A DNA stretch of 64,000 nucleotides from Micromonosporaceae bacterium KJ-029 (GCA_005402585.1 BIFP01000071.1:1-64000), one strand, 5' to 3'; positions 43,926-52,016 are shown, counted from the stretch's first letter. The notes: generated from the sequence alone by a model not told the origin. A program made the numbers and translations.

Positions 43926-44690
43926 ATGCAGGCCCATCCGAACCGCAAACTGAAGGTGATCAAGGGAACGAGGAGCGGGTCGGCCACCCGCGCCACCCCG
44001 CGCCGGGTCGTCCTGCGTCCGGTGCGGTCGCCGATCGAGGAGGTGCTGGAGCGCCTCGACCAGGAACCGGTCGACGACCCGACCGCGGCAGGCGAGGCGG
44101 GCCCCTCCGGCGATCCGGAACAGAAGCCGCCGCAGCCCGCCGAGCGCAGCTCCGACGGTCCGGCCAGTCCGATGACGGGCGACGACCCGCCGTCAGCCCC
44201 GACCCGCCGCCGGCGCGTCCTGGTCGGGTTGCTCGCCGCCGTGCTCGCCAGCACCCTCGCTCTCGCCGGCCTGTACGGCCACCGCTGGTACCAACACCAG
44301 GCGCTGGAGGAGTCGCGCCAGGGTGCGTTGGCCGCAGCGAAACAGGTCGCCGTCAACTTCGTGTCGGTCAGCGCCACCAGCATCGACCGCGACCTGCAGC
44401 GGGTCGCGGCTGGGGCGACAGGCGAGTTCAAGGAAGAGTTCACCCGGGGCCAGACCCAGGTACGGACAGCGGTGGTGGAGAACAAGGTCGAGTCTCACGG
44501 GTCGGTCCTGCGGGCCGGACTGGTCTCCGCGGACCGCCGTCGGGCGGTTGCCCTGGTCGCCGTGGACGCCACGGTGAAGAACATCAAGGTCCCCGACGGG
44601 CGGGCGTCGCACTACCGGATTCAGATGGATCTGGTCCGTGATCGGGAGTCGGGTCAGTGGCTCGTGTCCCGGCTGCAGTTTGTCGGGTGA
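43926..44690 (+). CDS. Mce-associated membrane protein 1
   Basis: A 254-residue protein. ATG 43926 has GGAGGAGG five bases upstream; a GTG overlapping the mceF stop is the alternative start. Residues 1-105 are cytosolic, charged and low-complexity. One membrane segment (VLVGLLAAVLASTLALAGLY) is followed by a 130-residue external domain (VSVSATSIDRDLQRVAAGAT to SGQWLVSRLQFVG), which is the NTF2-like fold of Mas proteins that stabilise Mce complexes. Confidence 0.85.
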   Translation: MQAHPNRKLKVIKGTRSGSATRATPRRVVLRPVRSPIEEVLERLDQEPVDDPTAAGEAGPSGDPEQKPPQPAERSSDGPASPMTGDDPPSAPTRRRRVLVGLLAAVLASTLALAGLYGHRWYQHQALEESRQGALAAAKQVAVNFVSVSATSIDRDLQRVAAGATGEFKEEFTRGQTQVRTAVVENKVESHGSVLRAGLVSADRRRAVALVAVDATVKNIKVPDGRASHYRIQMDLVRDRESGQWLVSRLQFVG

Positions 44691-44711
44691 CCGACCAGAC
44701 TAGGAGGACCA

Positions 44712-45221
44712 ATGCGTACACCTGATCTCTCGGCCTGGCGTCGGCGGCGTGGTGCGACTCTGCTTCCGGCGCTGGTGGTGGCGATCATGCTCGCCGCGAT
44801 CGCCGCCACGCTGGGCTGGCAACGCGACCGTGACGCCACCCGGTCGGAGGCGGCCGCACGGCAGGCGCTGGCGGTCGTGCCGGCCGCAGCCAAGGCGATC
44901 TTTTCCTACGACCACCGCACCTTCGACGAGAGCGTGGCGAACGGCCTGAGCTTCGCCACGGCCCCCTTTGCCGGCGAGTACACCCAAACCACCTCCGCCT
45001 TGAAGGAAACTGCCGTGAAACAGCAGGCGGTGGTGTTGGCGGAGGTTTCCTCCGCTGGCGTGATCACCGCCGAGCCGGGCCGGGTCGAACTGTTGGTGTA
45101 CGTGAACCAGTACCGGCGAAACGTCAACACCACGGGAGAGAAGGTGGACCAGAACCGTGTGGTACTCACCCTCGTCGCTGTGGAGGGCGAGTGGAGGGTC
45201 GCCAAAGCGATCGCTGTTTGA
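44712..45221 (+). CDS. Mce-associated membrane protein 2
   Basis: A 169-residue protein with AGGAGG ribosome site. One membrane segment (LLPALVVAIMLAAIAATLGW) and a Mas-type external domain (AIFSYDHRTFDESVANGLSF to GEWRVAKAIAV). It is the last gene of the mce operon. Confidence 0.85.
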   Translation: MRTPDLSAWRRRRGATLLPALVVAIMLAAIAATLGWQRDRDATRSEAAARQALAVVPAAAKAIFSYDHRTFDESVANGLSFATAPFAGEYTQTTSALKETAVKQQAVVLAEVSSAGVITAEPGRVELLVYVNQYRRNVNTTGEKVDQNRVVLTLVAVEGEWRVAKAIAV

Positions 45222-45335
45222 GCCGTCCACCACCCCGAGGATCGGGTCAGGACGGTCCGGACGCGAGTGCGGCCGAAATCCCAGTGCCCTCGGCACGACC
45301 GCTCAGCCGGTCGGGGTGCACTCGCCCGGCTTCGT

Positions 45336-45425
45336 CGCCGCGAGCTGTACGGCACGCAGGTCATCCCGCGGGTGCGTGAGCTTCTGGCCGAGCAGTCCGC
45401 GGTCACGGCGCGGGTGACACGATGA
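45336..45425 (+). pseudogene. C-terminal stub of a luciferase-like monooxygenase
   Basis: The frame ending at TGA 45423-45425 encodes RRELYGTQVIPRVRELLAEQ and nine more residues. E-L-Y/F-G-T-x-V-x-P-x-V-R is the usual end of LLM-class flavin/F420-dependent oxidoreductases. The stop overlaps the ATG of the next gene, so the two once formed a coupled pair. Everything upstream of about 45336 is unrelated. Confidence 0.6.
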
Positions 45426-46042
45426 CCTCTCATGTCACCACCATCGGCATCCTGGGTGCCGGGAAGGTCGGCACCGTCCTGGCGCGCCTGGCCGTCGCCG
45501 CGGGCTACCGCGTTCTGATCTCCGGCTCCGGAGATCCTGCGAGGATCGTGCTGACCACCGAGGTTCTGACCCCCGGCGCGACTGCCGTGTGGCCGACCGA
45601 GGTCGCGGCGGCTGCGGACGTGGTGATCCTCGCGCTTCCGCTGAGCAAGCACCGCAACCTTCCGGCAGACGAGCTGAGGGGGAAGCTCGTCGTGGATGCG
45701 ATGAACCACTGGTGGGAGATCGACGGCTCCCGCGACACGATCGTCCCGCCCGGTGTGTCTTCGAGCGATGCCGTGCAGCGGTTCCTGACGGGCGCGCGTG
45801 TCGTGAAGGCCCTGAACCACATGGGCTATCACGACCTCGAGGACGAGGCTCGTCCCGCAGGGCGGCCCGGGCGCAAGGCGATCGCGATCGCCGGCGACTC
45901 TCCCGAGGACGTCGCCGACAGCATGCTCGGCCGCGTCCACCCGTCCGGCCGGAGGCATCGCCCGGCCCGTCAGCCCATGTTCTCGTCGTCGCGTACCGGC
46001 GAGGTCCGCGCCCGGAAATGTTGTGGTCCCGCCGGACGTTGA
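45422..46042 (+). CDS. F420-dependent NADP reductase-like protein, 3' end damaged
   Basis: A 206-residue frame. Residues 1-165 are a good Rossmann protein of the NADP-dependent F420 reductase family: IGILGAGKVGTVLARLA, then VVILALPLSKHRNLP, VVDAMNHWWEIDGS and KALNHMGYHDLEDEARP. After GDSPEDVADSM the sequence turns into Arg-rich residues with no family character, and the expected last 40-50 residues are missing. This suggests a frameshift or deletion near 45920. It may be nonfunctional. Its partner gene upstream is also truncated. Confidence 0.75.
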   Translation: MTSHVTTIGILGAGKVGTVLARLAVAAGYRVLISGSGDPARIVLTTEVLTPGATAVWPTEVAAAADVVILALPLSKHRNLPADELRGKLVVDAMNHWWEIDGSRDTIVPPGVSSSDAVQRFLTGARVVKALNHMGYHDLEDEARPAGRPGRKAIAIAGDSPEDVADSMLGRVHPSGRRHRPARQPMFSSSRTGEVRARKCCGPAGR

Positions 46043-46046
46043 GTGT

Positions 46047-46052
46047 TAGCGT
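46047..46052 (+). promoter_or_regulatory. Putative -10 box of the tuf3 leader
   Basis: TAGCGT fits the actinobacterial TAnnnT -10 consensus. It ends eight bases before ATG 46060, so transcription would begin at or next to that ATG. A TTGTGG element at 46021 preceded by AAAT is a loosely spaced candidate -35 region. Confidence 0.45.
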
Positions 46053-46059
46053 GACCGCC

Positions 46060-46152
46060 ATGTTCGGCACCGTCGGCGCTGTGCAGCCCGCAGGTATCCA
46101 CCTGCCGGGCGCCGTCGTCGTGTGCGCGTGGCTGGCTGATACCCGAGGCTGA
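46060..46152 (+). CDS. Possible 30-residue leader peptide before tuf3
   Basis: The frame encodes MFGTVGAVQPAGIHLPGAVV and ten more residues (ending LADTRG) and stops at TGA 46150-46152, exactly where a 10-bp hairpin starts. No ribosome site precedes the ATG, but the -10 box is placed for a leaderless start. An ORF ending in a hairpin 160 bases before an EF-Tu gene looks like a translation-sensing attenuator. It could also be chance; no homologue is known to me. Confidence 0.4.
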   Translation: MFGTVGAVQPAGIHLPGAVVVCAWLADTRG

Positions 46153-46188
46153 CCCTCCTCCCACTCTGGCAGAACCACGGAGGAGGGT
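46152..46188 (+). promoter_or_regulatory. Hairpin in the tuf3 leader
   Basis: Arms ACCCTCCTCC (46152-46161) and GGAGGAGGGT (46179-46188) match exactly over 10 bp. The 3' arm contains a ribosome-site-like GGAGGAGG. Further GC-rich stems (CCGCG/CGCGG near 46219) lie between it and the tuf3 start. Confidence 0.6.
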
Positions 46189-46312
46189 GGCCCAGCGTTC
46201 CGGCGCTGCCCCTCATCGGCGCGCCGCGAAGCGCGGTTCTGGCGCGGTTCTGCGGATTGGCACCCGCCCACGTTCGTCGCCTGCCAGCCCGTCTCCAACA
46301 AGGAGATCAATC

Positions 46313-47500
46313 ATGGCCAAGAGCCAGTTCGTGCGCGCGAAGCCGCACGTCAACATCGGCACGATGGGTCACGTCGACCACGGCAAGACGACCCTGACGG
46401 CCGCCATCACCAAGGTTCTCGCCGACCGCGACCCCACCGCCAACCGGTTCGTGTCCTTCGACGGCATCGACCGGGCGCCGGAGGAGGTGGCGCGGGGCAT
46501 CACCATCAACATCGCGCATGTCGAGTACGAGACCGCGACCCGGCACTACGCCCACGTGGACATGCCCGGCCACGCCGACTTCGTGAAGAACATGATCACG
46601 GGGGCGGCGCAGGTCGACGGGGCGATCCTGGTCGTCTCCGCGCTCGACGGGGCGATGCCGCAAACCCGCGAGCACGTGCTGCTTGCGCGCCGGGTCGGCG
46701 TGCCCTACCTGGTCGTGGCGATGAACAAGGCCGACGCGGTCGAGGACCCCGAACTGCTCGACCTGGTCGAACTCGAGGTCCGGGAGCTTGTTTCCGAGTA
46801 CGGGTTCCCCGGCGACGAAATGCCCGTGGTTCGCGTGTCGGCGCTGCGGGCCCTCGAGGGCGACCCCCGCTGGGTGTCGTCCATTGTGGATCTACTCGAC
46901 GCCGTCGACCGGTACGTTCCGGTGCCACGCCGCGAACTCGGCGAGCCGTTTCTGATGCCGATCGAGAACGTGCTGACGATCTCCGGTCGGGGGACGGTGG
47001 TGACCGGCGCGGTCGAGCGGGGCACGCTTCGGGTCGGCGACCCGGTGGAGGTGGTCGGGCTCGGTCCGACGCTGTCGACCGTGGCGACCGGGCTGGAGAC
47101 CTTCGGCAAGTCGCTGACGACCGCTGAGGCCGGAGACAACGCCGCGGTACTGCTGCGCGGGGTCAAGCGCGACCAGGTGCAGCGAGGCCAGGTGGTGGCG
47201 CTGCCGGGCAGCGTCACGCCCCACCAGCGGTTCCGGGCCCGCCTCTACGCGCTCACCACCGCCGAGGGTGGGCGACACACGCCGTTCTTCGCGAATTACC
47301 GGCCGCAGTTCTACTTCCGCACCACCGACACGGTGGGGTCAGTGGACCTCGGCGAGGTGACGATGGTCCTCCCGGGCGACACCGTCGATCTGTCGGTGGA
47401 GTTGGGCAAGCCGATCGCGATGGACGTCGGGCTCGGCTTCGCGGTCCGGGAGGGAGGCCGCACGGTGGCCGCCGGCACGGTGACCGAGTTGCTCGACTGA
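46313..47500 (+). CDS. tuf3: Divergent second elongation factor Tu (tuf3 type)
   Basis: A 395-residue EF-Tu that delivers aminoacyl-tRNA to the ribosome. Start at 46313 for AAGGAG at 46299. GTPase motifs: GHVDHGKTT, RGITIN, DMPGHADF and NKAD; domains 2 and 3 are complete (GRGTVVTGAVERG, EGGRHTPFF, YRPQFYFRTT, REGGRTV). It differs from housekeeping EF-Tu: Met for Cys in DMPGH, Phe for Tyr in HADF, and Arg127 in LLARRVGVPY where the E. coli protein has Gln124, a kirromycin-contact position. No ribosomal protein or EF-G genes are adjacent, so it is a solitary extra copy like streptomycete tuf3. It has a long leader with an ORF and hairpin and a strong terminator. Confidence 0.93.
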   Translation: MAKSQFVRAKPHVNIGTMGHVDHGKTTLTAAITKVLADRDPTANRFVSFDGIDRAPEEVARGITINIAHVEYETATRHYAHVDMPGHADFVKNMITGAAQVDGAILVVSALDGAMPQTREHVLLARRVGVPYLVVAMNKADAVEDPELLDLVELEVRELVSEYGFPGDEMPVVRVSALRALEGDPRWVSSIVDLLDAVDRYVPVPRRELGEPFLMPIENVLTISGRGTVVTGAVERGTLRVGDPVEVVGLGPTLSTVATGLETFGKSLTTAEAGDNAAVLLRGVKRDQVQRGQVVALPGSVTPHQRFRARLYALTTAEGGRHTPFFANYRPQFYFRTTDTVGSVDLGEVTMVLPGDTVDLSVELGKPIAMDVGLGFAVREGGRTVAAGTVTELLD

Positions 47501-47503
47501 GGA

Positions 47504-47541
47504 ACGTGGAAGGCCCCTTGCGCACAAGGGGCCTTCCACGT
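47504..47541 (+). terminator. Strong terminator after tuf3
   Basis: Arms ACGTGGAAGGCCCCTTG (47504-47520) and its exact complement (47525-47541) with loop CGCA, four bases after the stop codon. This is a 17-bp perfect stem. Confidence 0.9.
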
Positions 47542-47599
47542 GTCGCCTCGCTGAAGAACGTCAACGAGAGTCGTAGATCGTTTCCTGCCAAGGAGTCGT

Positions 47600-47820
47600 T
47601 CCCATCCTGCGTAGCGCGCACGTCGAACTCGATCTCATCGCGCGGCAGTGAGTTGCGGATCGGGCCCACCACGCCGCCAATCGAGATCGACAGAGGAGCG
47701 GTGAGCTCGGTGACCGTGGCGTCGCGTTCGGCCAACTCGGCGATGATCGCGAGGGTCACCTCCCCCACGAGGGAGTGGTGGAAGGTCTTGACGCGGTGCC
47801 GTGATGCCGGACGTCATGGG
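47600..47820 (-). pseudogene. ArsR-type regulator remnant
   Basis: One minus-strand frame gives IIAELAERDATVTELTAPLS, the start of an ArsR winged helix, and the adjacent frame supplies the preceding GGGDPRDHRR (compare GDPTRRAII). So a frameshift lies before Ala-Ile-Ile. The recognition helix and the rest are replaced by unrelated residues. No intact gene lies between tuf3 and the HxlR gene. Confidence 0.4.
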
Positions 47821-47916
47821 TACTCCACAGCCGCCGGAAGTCCCCGCTGCGGGTGGAAAGCACCCGGTCGACTCTCGGTGGTCAGGCTGGTCATCGAACC
47901 GCGACCCGACGCCGCG

Positions 47917-48468
47917 TCAACGGGACTCGCGAGACCGCTTTCGCATTGCGGTGACGTAGGCCTCGTCCTTCAGGCGCACGGCAGCTTGGTCGAGCGGCAC
48001 TTCGTGGCCCTTGGTGCACATGACGTGGGCTGAAAGCGGGGCCTCACAGTCGCGATGAACGAGCTCGACCCCGGTGCGGTGGTCGTCGCCGAGCAGTTCT
48101 CCCCACTGCACCAGGGCAACGATGATCGGGAAGAGTTCGCGCCCGCGCTCGGTGAGAACGTACTCGTCCCGGGTGCGCTTGCCGGCCTCTTGGTAGGGAC
48201 GCCGGTCGACAATGCCGTCGGCGTGCAACTGCTTGAGCCGCCCGGCAACGACGGCCTCGCTCAAGCCCGTGCGTCGGGCCAGCTCGTCGAACTTCGTGCC
48301 CCCGTAGAAGAGTTCGCGGACTACCAGCATCGCCGAGCGCGTGCCGATCAGATCGAGCGAGCGCTCGATGCGGCACCAGCCCTTCGCCGTCCACTCGTCA
48401 CGCTCGGAGAACGCGCCCAGACGCTCAAGGACGTCGGCGGACTCGGCCTGTCCCTCGTCGTGATTCAT
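47917..48468 (-). CDS. HxlR-family regulator
   Basis: A 183-residue winged-helix regulator. The HxlR core is CRIERSLDLIGTRSAMLVVR, then GGTKFDELARRTGLSEAVVA, RLKQLHADGIVDRRPYQEAG and DEYVLTERGRELFPIIVALV. A C-terminal extension of about 60 residues has two cysteines (HRDCEAPL and VMCTKGH), possibly a redox or metal site. It diverges from the MFS-thiolase-SDR operon across 56 bases with a shared palindrome, so it should repress both its own gene and the operon. Confidence 0.9.
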   Translation of the reverse strand: MNHDEGQAESADVLERLGAFSERDEWTAKGWCRIERSLDLIGTRSAMLVVRELFYGGTKFDELARRTGLSEAVVAGRLKQLHADGIVDRRPYQEAGKRTRDEYVLTERGRELFPIIVALVQWGELLGDDHRTGVELVHRDCEAPLSAHVMCTKGHEVPLDQAAVRLKDEAYVTAMRKRSRESR

Positions 48469-48474
48469 GGCACC

Positions 48475-48517
48475 ATCCTACCCCTGGCTTTGCTCATCAC
48501 AAGCCAGGGTGTAGGTT
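48475..48517. promoter_or_regulatory. Divergent leaderless promoters with HxlR operator
   Basis: The inverted repeat CCCTGGCTT (48482-48490) / AAGCCAGGG (48501-48509) lies between two -10 boxes: TAGGAT on the minus strand (48480-48475) and TAGGTT on the plus strand (48512-48517). Each box ends 6-7 bases before the ATG of its gene (48468 and 48525). Neither gene has a ribosome site, so both messages are probably leaderless. The repeat overlaps both -35 regions. Confidence 0.65.
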
Positions 48518-48524
48518 GCTGGCT

Positions 48525-50072
48525 ATGGTCTTCACTAGTCAGGGTGGTAGCGCGTCGGCTACGCCGCGCTCCGTAGCGAACAGGTGGCCGAGTCTGTTCG
48601 TGGTCTGCATCGGCGTGATGATGGCCTTCATCAACGCCTCGTCGACCATCGGGGCGCTCGCCTCGATCCAGGACGACCTGCATGTCTCGGGCAGCACGCT
48701 GGTGTGGGTCACCAGTTCGTTCACGCTCGCGGTGGTGAGTCTGGTGATGTCGGCCGGAACATTCGGCGAGCTCTACGGTCGCCGCCTCACCTATCTCGTT
48801 GGCGTGGTGCTCTTCACCGTCGGCAGCGTGACAGCGTTCGCGGCCGACGGCTCGGGCGTGTTGATCACAGGTCAAGCGATCATGGGTGTCGGCGCGGCAG
48901 CGATCCTGCCGTCCGGCCTGGCGATCGTGAGCACGAGCTTCCGCGACCCCCACGAACGCACCGGTGCGATCAGCATCTGGGCAAGCTGCGCTGGACTCGG
49001 CCTGGCGATCGGGCCCCTCATTGCCGGCTTCCTGCTGAACCACTTCTCGTGGCACAGCGTCTACCTCACCAACGTTGTCCTCGGCGTCATTGCGATCGTG
49101 CTCACCTTGCTGGTCCTGAAGGAGAGCAAGCACCCCTCACGGCAGCTCGATCCGCTCGGCGTCGTCCTGGGAACGATCACGGTCGCGGCGGCGACGTACG
49201 CGATCATCGAGGGCGGCGCAAGCGGGTACGGCGAGCCGCCCATCGTCGTTGCCTACGTCGTAGCCGCCGTCGGTGCGATCGCCTTCTTGCGGGTCGAGTC
49301 GACGCACCATGACCCGATGCTCGATCTGAGCCTGTTCCGTAGCGCGTCCTTCACCACGGTGATGCTGGTCGGTGCGGCCGCGATGTTCGGCTTCGTCGGG
49401 ATCGCGCTGCTCAGCGTCCTTCACCTAGAACGGGTCGCTGGTCACGACGCACTCGGAGCTGGCGTGCGGCTGATGCCGATGATGGTCACCTACGTCGTAT
49501 TCAGCGCCTTCGCCGCCCGGATCGTGCGGTCCGTCGGCTTCACCGTCACCCTGACCGCCGGGCTGGTACTGATGGGCGTGGGGGCACTCTCGCTGCTGTG
49601 GAACGGCGCGGACAACGGCTACTCCCACATGTGGCCAGGCCTGGCACTGGCCGGCATCGGCAGCGCACTGCTCGTGGCACCGTCGACTGCCGCAGCCGTA
49701 AACAGCGTCAGCCCTCTTCAAGCGGGCATGGCGTCGGCAACAGTGAACCTGTTTCGCCAGCTCGGCTCGATGCTCGGCCCAGCCGTCCTCGGTACCATCG
49801 CCACCAGCCGCTTCCCCGCACTACTGGCCAACGACCTCGGTGGCGACGGCCTACCTGCTGACAGCGCCAAGTCAGTCGCCACCGCCATCAGCCACGGCCA
49901 GGTACCGACAGTCGATGACGCAACGCTCGGGTTGCTCGCCTACGCCGTACCCGACGCCTTCTCCACGGCCCTGCACGGCGGACTGCTCACCGGCGGCATC
50001 GTCCTGCTCGTCGTCGCAGTCCTCGCTGCGCTCTTCGTACGCCACCGCCACCCTGAACGGAACCCGTCATGA
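48525..50072 (+). CDS. MFS drug exporter, DHA2 family (14 TM)
   Basis: A 515-residue transporter of the EmrB/QacA class. Membrane segments run along the full length. Motif A-like GELYGRRLTYLVGVV follows TM2, and the TM5 region contains the antiporter-like GAAAILPSGLAIVSTSF and GLGLAIGPLIAGFLL. Start at ATG 48525 because of the promoter spacing. It overlaps the thiolase gene by four bases. It probably exports a small hydrophobic compound that the HxlR protein senses. Confidence 0.9.
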   Translation: MVFTSQGGSASATPRSVANRWPSLFVVCIGVMMAFINASSTIGALASIQDDLHVSGSTLVWVTSSFTLAVVSLVMSAGTFGELYGRRLTYLVGVVLFTVGSVTAFAADGSGVLITGQAIMGVGAAAILPSGLAIVSTSFRDPHERTGAISIWASCAGLGLAIGPLIAGFLLNHFSWHSVYLTNVVLGVIAIVLTLLVLKESKHPSRQLDPLGVVLGTITVAAATYAIIEGGASGYGEPPIVVAYVVAAVGAIAFLRVESTHHDPMLDLSLFRSASFTTVMLVGAAAMFGFVGIALLSVLHLERVAGHDALGAGVRLMPMMVTYVVFSAFAARIVRSVGFTVTLTAGLVLMGVGALSLLWNGADNGYSHMWPGLALAGIGSALLVAPSTAAAVNSVSPLQAGMASATVNLFRQLGSMLGPAVLGTIATSRFPALLANDLGGDGLPADSAKSVATAISHGQVPTVDDATLGLLAYAVPDAFSTALHGGLLTGGIVLLVVAVLAALFVRHRHPERNPS

Positions 50073-51235
50073 CCAGCGCCTACATCATCGACGCCGTCCG
50101 CACCCCGATCGCCAAAGGCAAGCCCGGCGGCGCCTACTCCGACATCCACCCTGTCGACCTGCACGCCCACACCCTCGCGGCACTCGTCGAGCGCACCGGA
50201 ATCGACCCCACTGCGGTCGATGACGTCATCAGCGGTGCCGTCGGCCAGATCGGCGAACAGTCCGGCAACACCGCACGCTGGGCACTGCTCGGAGCCGGCT
50301 TCCCAGAGTCGGTTCCCGGTGTGACCGTGGACCGCCAGTGCGGTTCCTCCCAGCAGGCACTGCACTTCGCCGCTCAGGGCGTCATCGCCGGTGCCTACGA
50401 CGTAGCCATCGCCTCCGGCGTGGAGTCGATGAGCCGCATCCCGATTGGCTCCCAGTTCCAGGGCAAGGACTTCGCCGGCCATCGCGTCGGCACCCGGTAC
50501 GACAACGGACTGGTGCCGCAGGGCATCAGCGCCGAGCTCATCGCCAACAAGTGGGACCTCTCCCGCACCCAGCTCGACGAGTTCGCCGCCGAGTCCCACC
50601 AGCGCGCCGCACGCGCATGGCAGGACGGCCTGTTCGACTCCCAGGTCGCACCCGTCAACGACCTGCGCACCGACGAGACGATCCGCCCAGAGACCACGGT
50701 CGACACCCTCGTCGGGTTGCGGCTCGCATTCAAGGACGAGTACTGGGTCGAGCGCTACCCCGACCTCGACTGGCGCGTGACCGCCGGCAACAGCTCACCG
50801 GTCAACGATGGCTCCGCCGCGATCCTCATCGCCAGTGAGGAAGCCATCGCACGCCTCAGCCTGACACCGCGCGCCCGCGTTCACTCGTTCGCGGTCGCCG
50901 GTGATGACCCGATCTTCATGCTGACGGGCATCATCCCGGCTACCCAGAAAGTGCTCACCAAGGCCGGCCTGTCCATCAGTGACATCGACGCCTTCGAGGT
51001 CAACGAGGCCTTCGCGTCCGTCGTGCTCGCCTGGCAGAAGGACACCGGAGCCGACCCCGCGAAAGTCAACATCAACGGCGGAGCCATCGCCATCGGCCAC
51101 CCCCTCGGCGGCTCCGGGGCCCGCCTGATGACCACCCTGCTCAACAACCTCGAAGAGACCGGCGGTCGCTACGGCCTCCAAGTCATGTGCGAAGCCGGCG
51201 GCCTCGCCAACGCCACCATCATCGAAAGGATCTGA
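50069..51235 (+). CDS. Acetyl-CoA acetyltransferase / thiolase
   Basis: A 388-residue thiolase. Acyl-binding Cys91 in VDRQCGSSQQA, VNEAFASV and the His of AIGHPLGGSGAR are present. The second cysteine motif is CEAGGLANA in place of the common CxGGGxGxA, still with Cys and central glycines. Cytosolic. Coupled to the exporter (ATGA) and to the SDR gene (one-base gap). The set MFS-thiolase-SDR behind an HxlR regulator suggests modification or beta-oxidation-like removal of a lipophilic compound. Confidence 0.92.
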   Translation: MTSAYIIDAVRTPIAKGKPGGAYSDIHPVDLHAHTLAALVERTGIDPTAVDDVISGAVGQIGEQSGNTARWALLGAGFPESVPGVTVDRQCGSSQQALHFAAQGVIAGAYDVAIASGVESMSRIPIGSQFQGKDFAGHRVGTRYDNGLVPQGISAELIANKWDLSRTQLDEFAAESHQRAARAWQDGLFDSQVAPVNDLRTDETIRPETTVDTLVGLRLAFKDEYWVERYPDLDWRVTAGNSSPVNDGSAAILIASEEAIARLSLTPRARVHSFAVAGDDPIFMLTGIIPATQKVLTKAGLSISDIDAFEVNEAFASVVLAWQKDTGADPAKVNINGGAIAIGHPLGGSGARLMTTLLNNLEETGGRYGLQVMCEAGGLANATIIERI

Positions 51236-51236
51236 C

Positions 51237-52016
51237 ATGCCCGCCCTCAACGGAGCCGTCGTGCTCATCACCGGGGCCAACGGCGGCCTCGGCACCCACT
51301 TCGTCCACCAGGCCCTCGATCGGGGCGCCGCCAAGGTGTACGCCGCCGCACGCAACCCGCGAGACTGGAACGACGGCCGGATCGTCCCCCTCGTCCTGGA
51401 CGTGACCTCGCCGGAGTCGATCGCGACCGCGGCCGACGTCGCCAACGACGTGACCGTCGTCATCAACAACGCCGGGGCCTCGAACGGCTCCAGCGTGCTC
51501 GGCGACCTGGCTGCGGCACGCGAGTTGTTCGAGACCAACTTCTGGGGCGCACTCGCCGTGACCAACGCATTCTCCCCGGCACTCAAGACCTCGCGGGGCA
51601 CCGTGCTCAACGTGCTGTCTGTCCTGAGTTGGCTCGGGATCGGCGACGCCTACAGCGCGACCAAGGCGGCCCTCTGGCAGGCGACCAACACTCAGCGCAT
51701 CAAGCTCGCTCCCGAGGGCGTGCACGTCGCCGGGTTGCACCTCGGTTACGCCGACACCCCCATGACCAAGGGAGTCGACGCCCCCAAGCTCGACCCGGCC
51801 GACGTCGTCCGCTCGGCGTACGACGGGCTCGAAGCCGGCAGCTACGAGATCCTCGCCGACGAGCTCAGCGGCCAGGTGAAGGCCGGACTTGCCGCGCCCA
51901 TCGAGGCGCTCTACCCGCAGCTTCCACCATCCCGCGTCGGAGGGCCCGTGCCGCGTACTTCGACGCAGGCGACTTCGGCAACGCCACCGCCTGCTTTCAG
52001 CGCGCCTTCGACCTGA
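51237..52016 (+). CDS. Short-chain dehydrogenase, C terminus run-on
   Basis: A 259-residue SDR. Cofactor motif TGANGGLG at residues 12-19, NNAGASNG, and the catalytic YSATKAA. The normal protein should end near IEALYPQL (about residue 228). The last 30 residues (PPSRVGGPVPRTSTQATSAT onward) are out-of-frame translation of the TPR gene that follows, so the native stop was lost at a junction near 51930. The enzyme could still be active, since SDR C termini tolerate additions. Confidence 0.85.
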   Translation: MPALNGAVVLITGANGGLGTHFVHQALDRGAAKVYAAARNPRDWNDGRIVPLVLDVTSPESIATAADVANDVTVVINNAGASNGSSVLGDLAAARELFETNFWGALAVTNAFSPALKTSRGTVLNVLSVLSWLGIGDAYSATKAALWQATNTQRIKLAPEGVHVAGLHLGYADTPMTKGVDAPKLDPADVVRSAYDGLEAGSYEILADELSGQVKAGLAAPIEALYPQLPPSRVGGPVPRTSTQATSATPPPAFSAPST

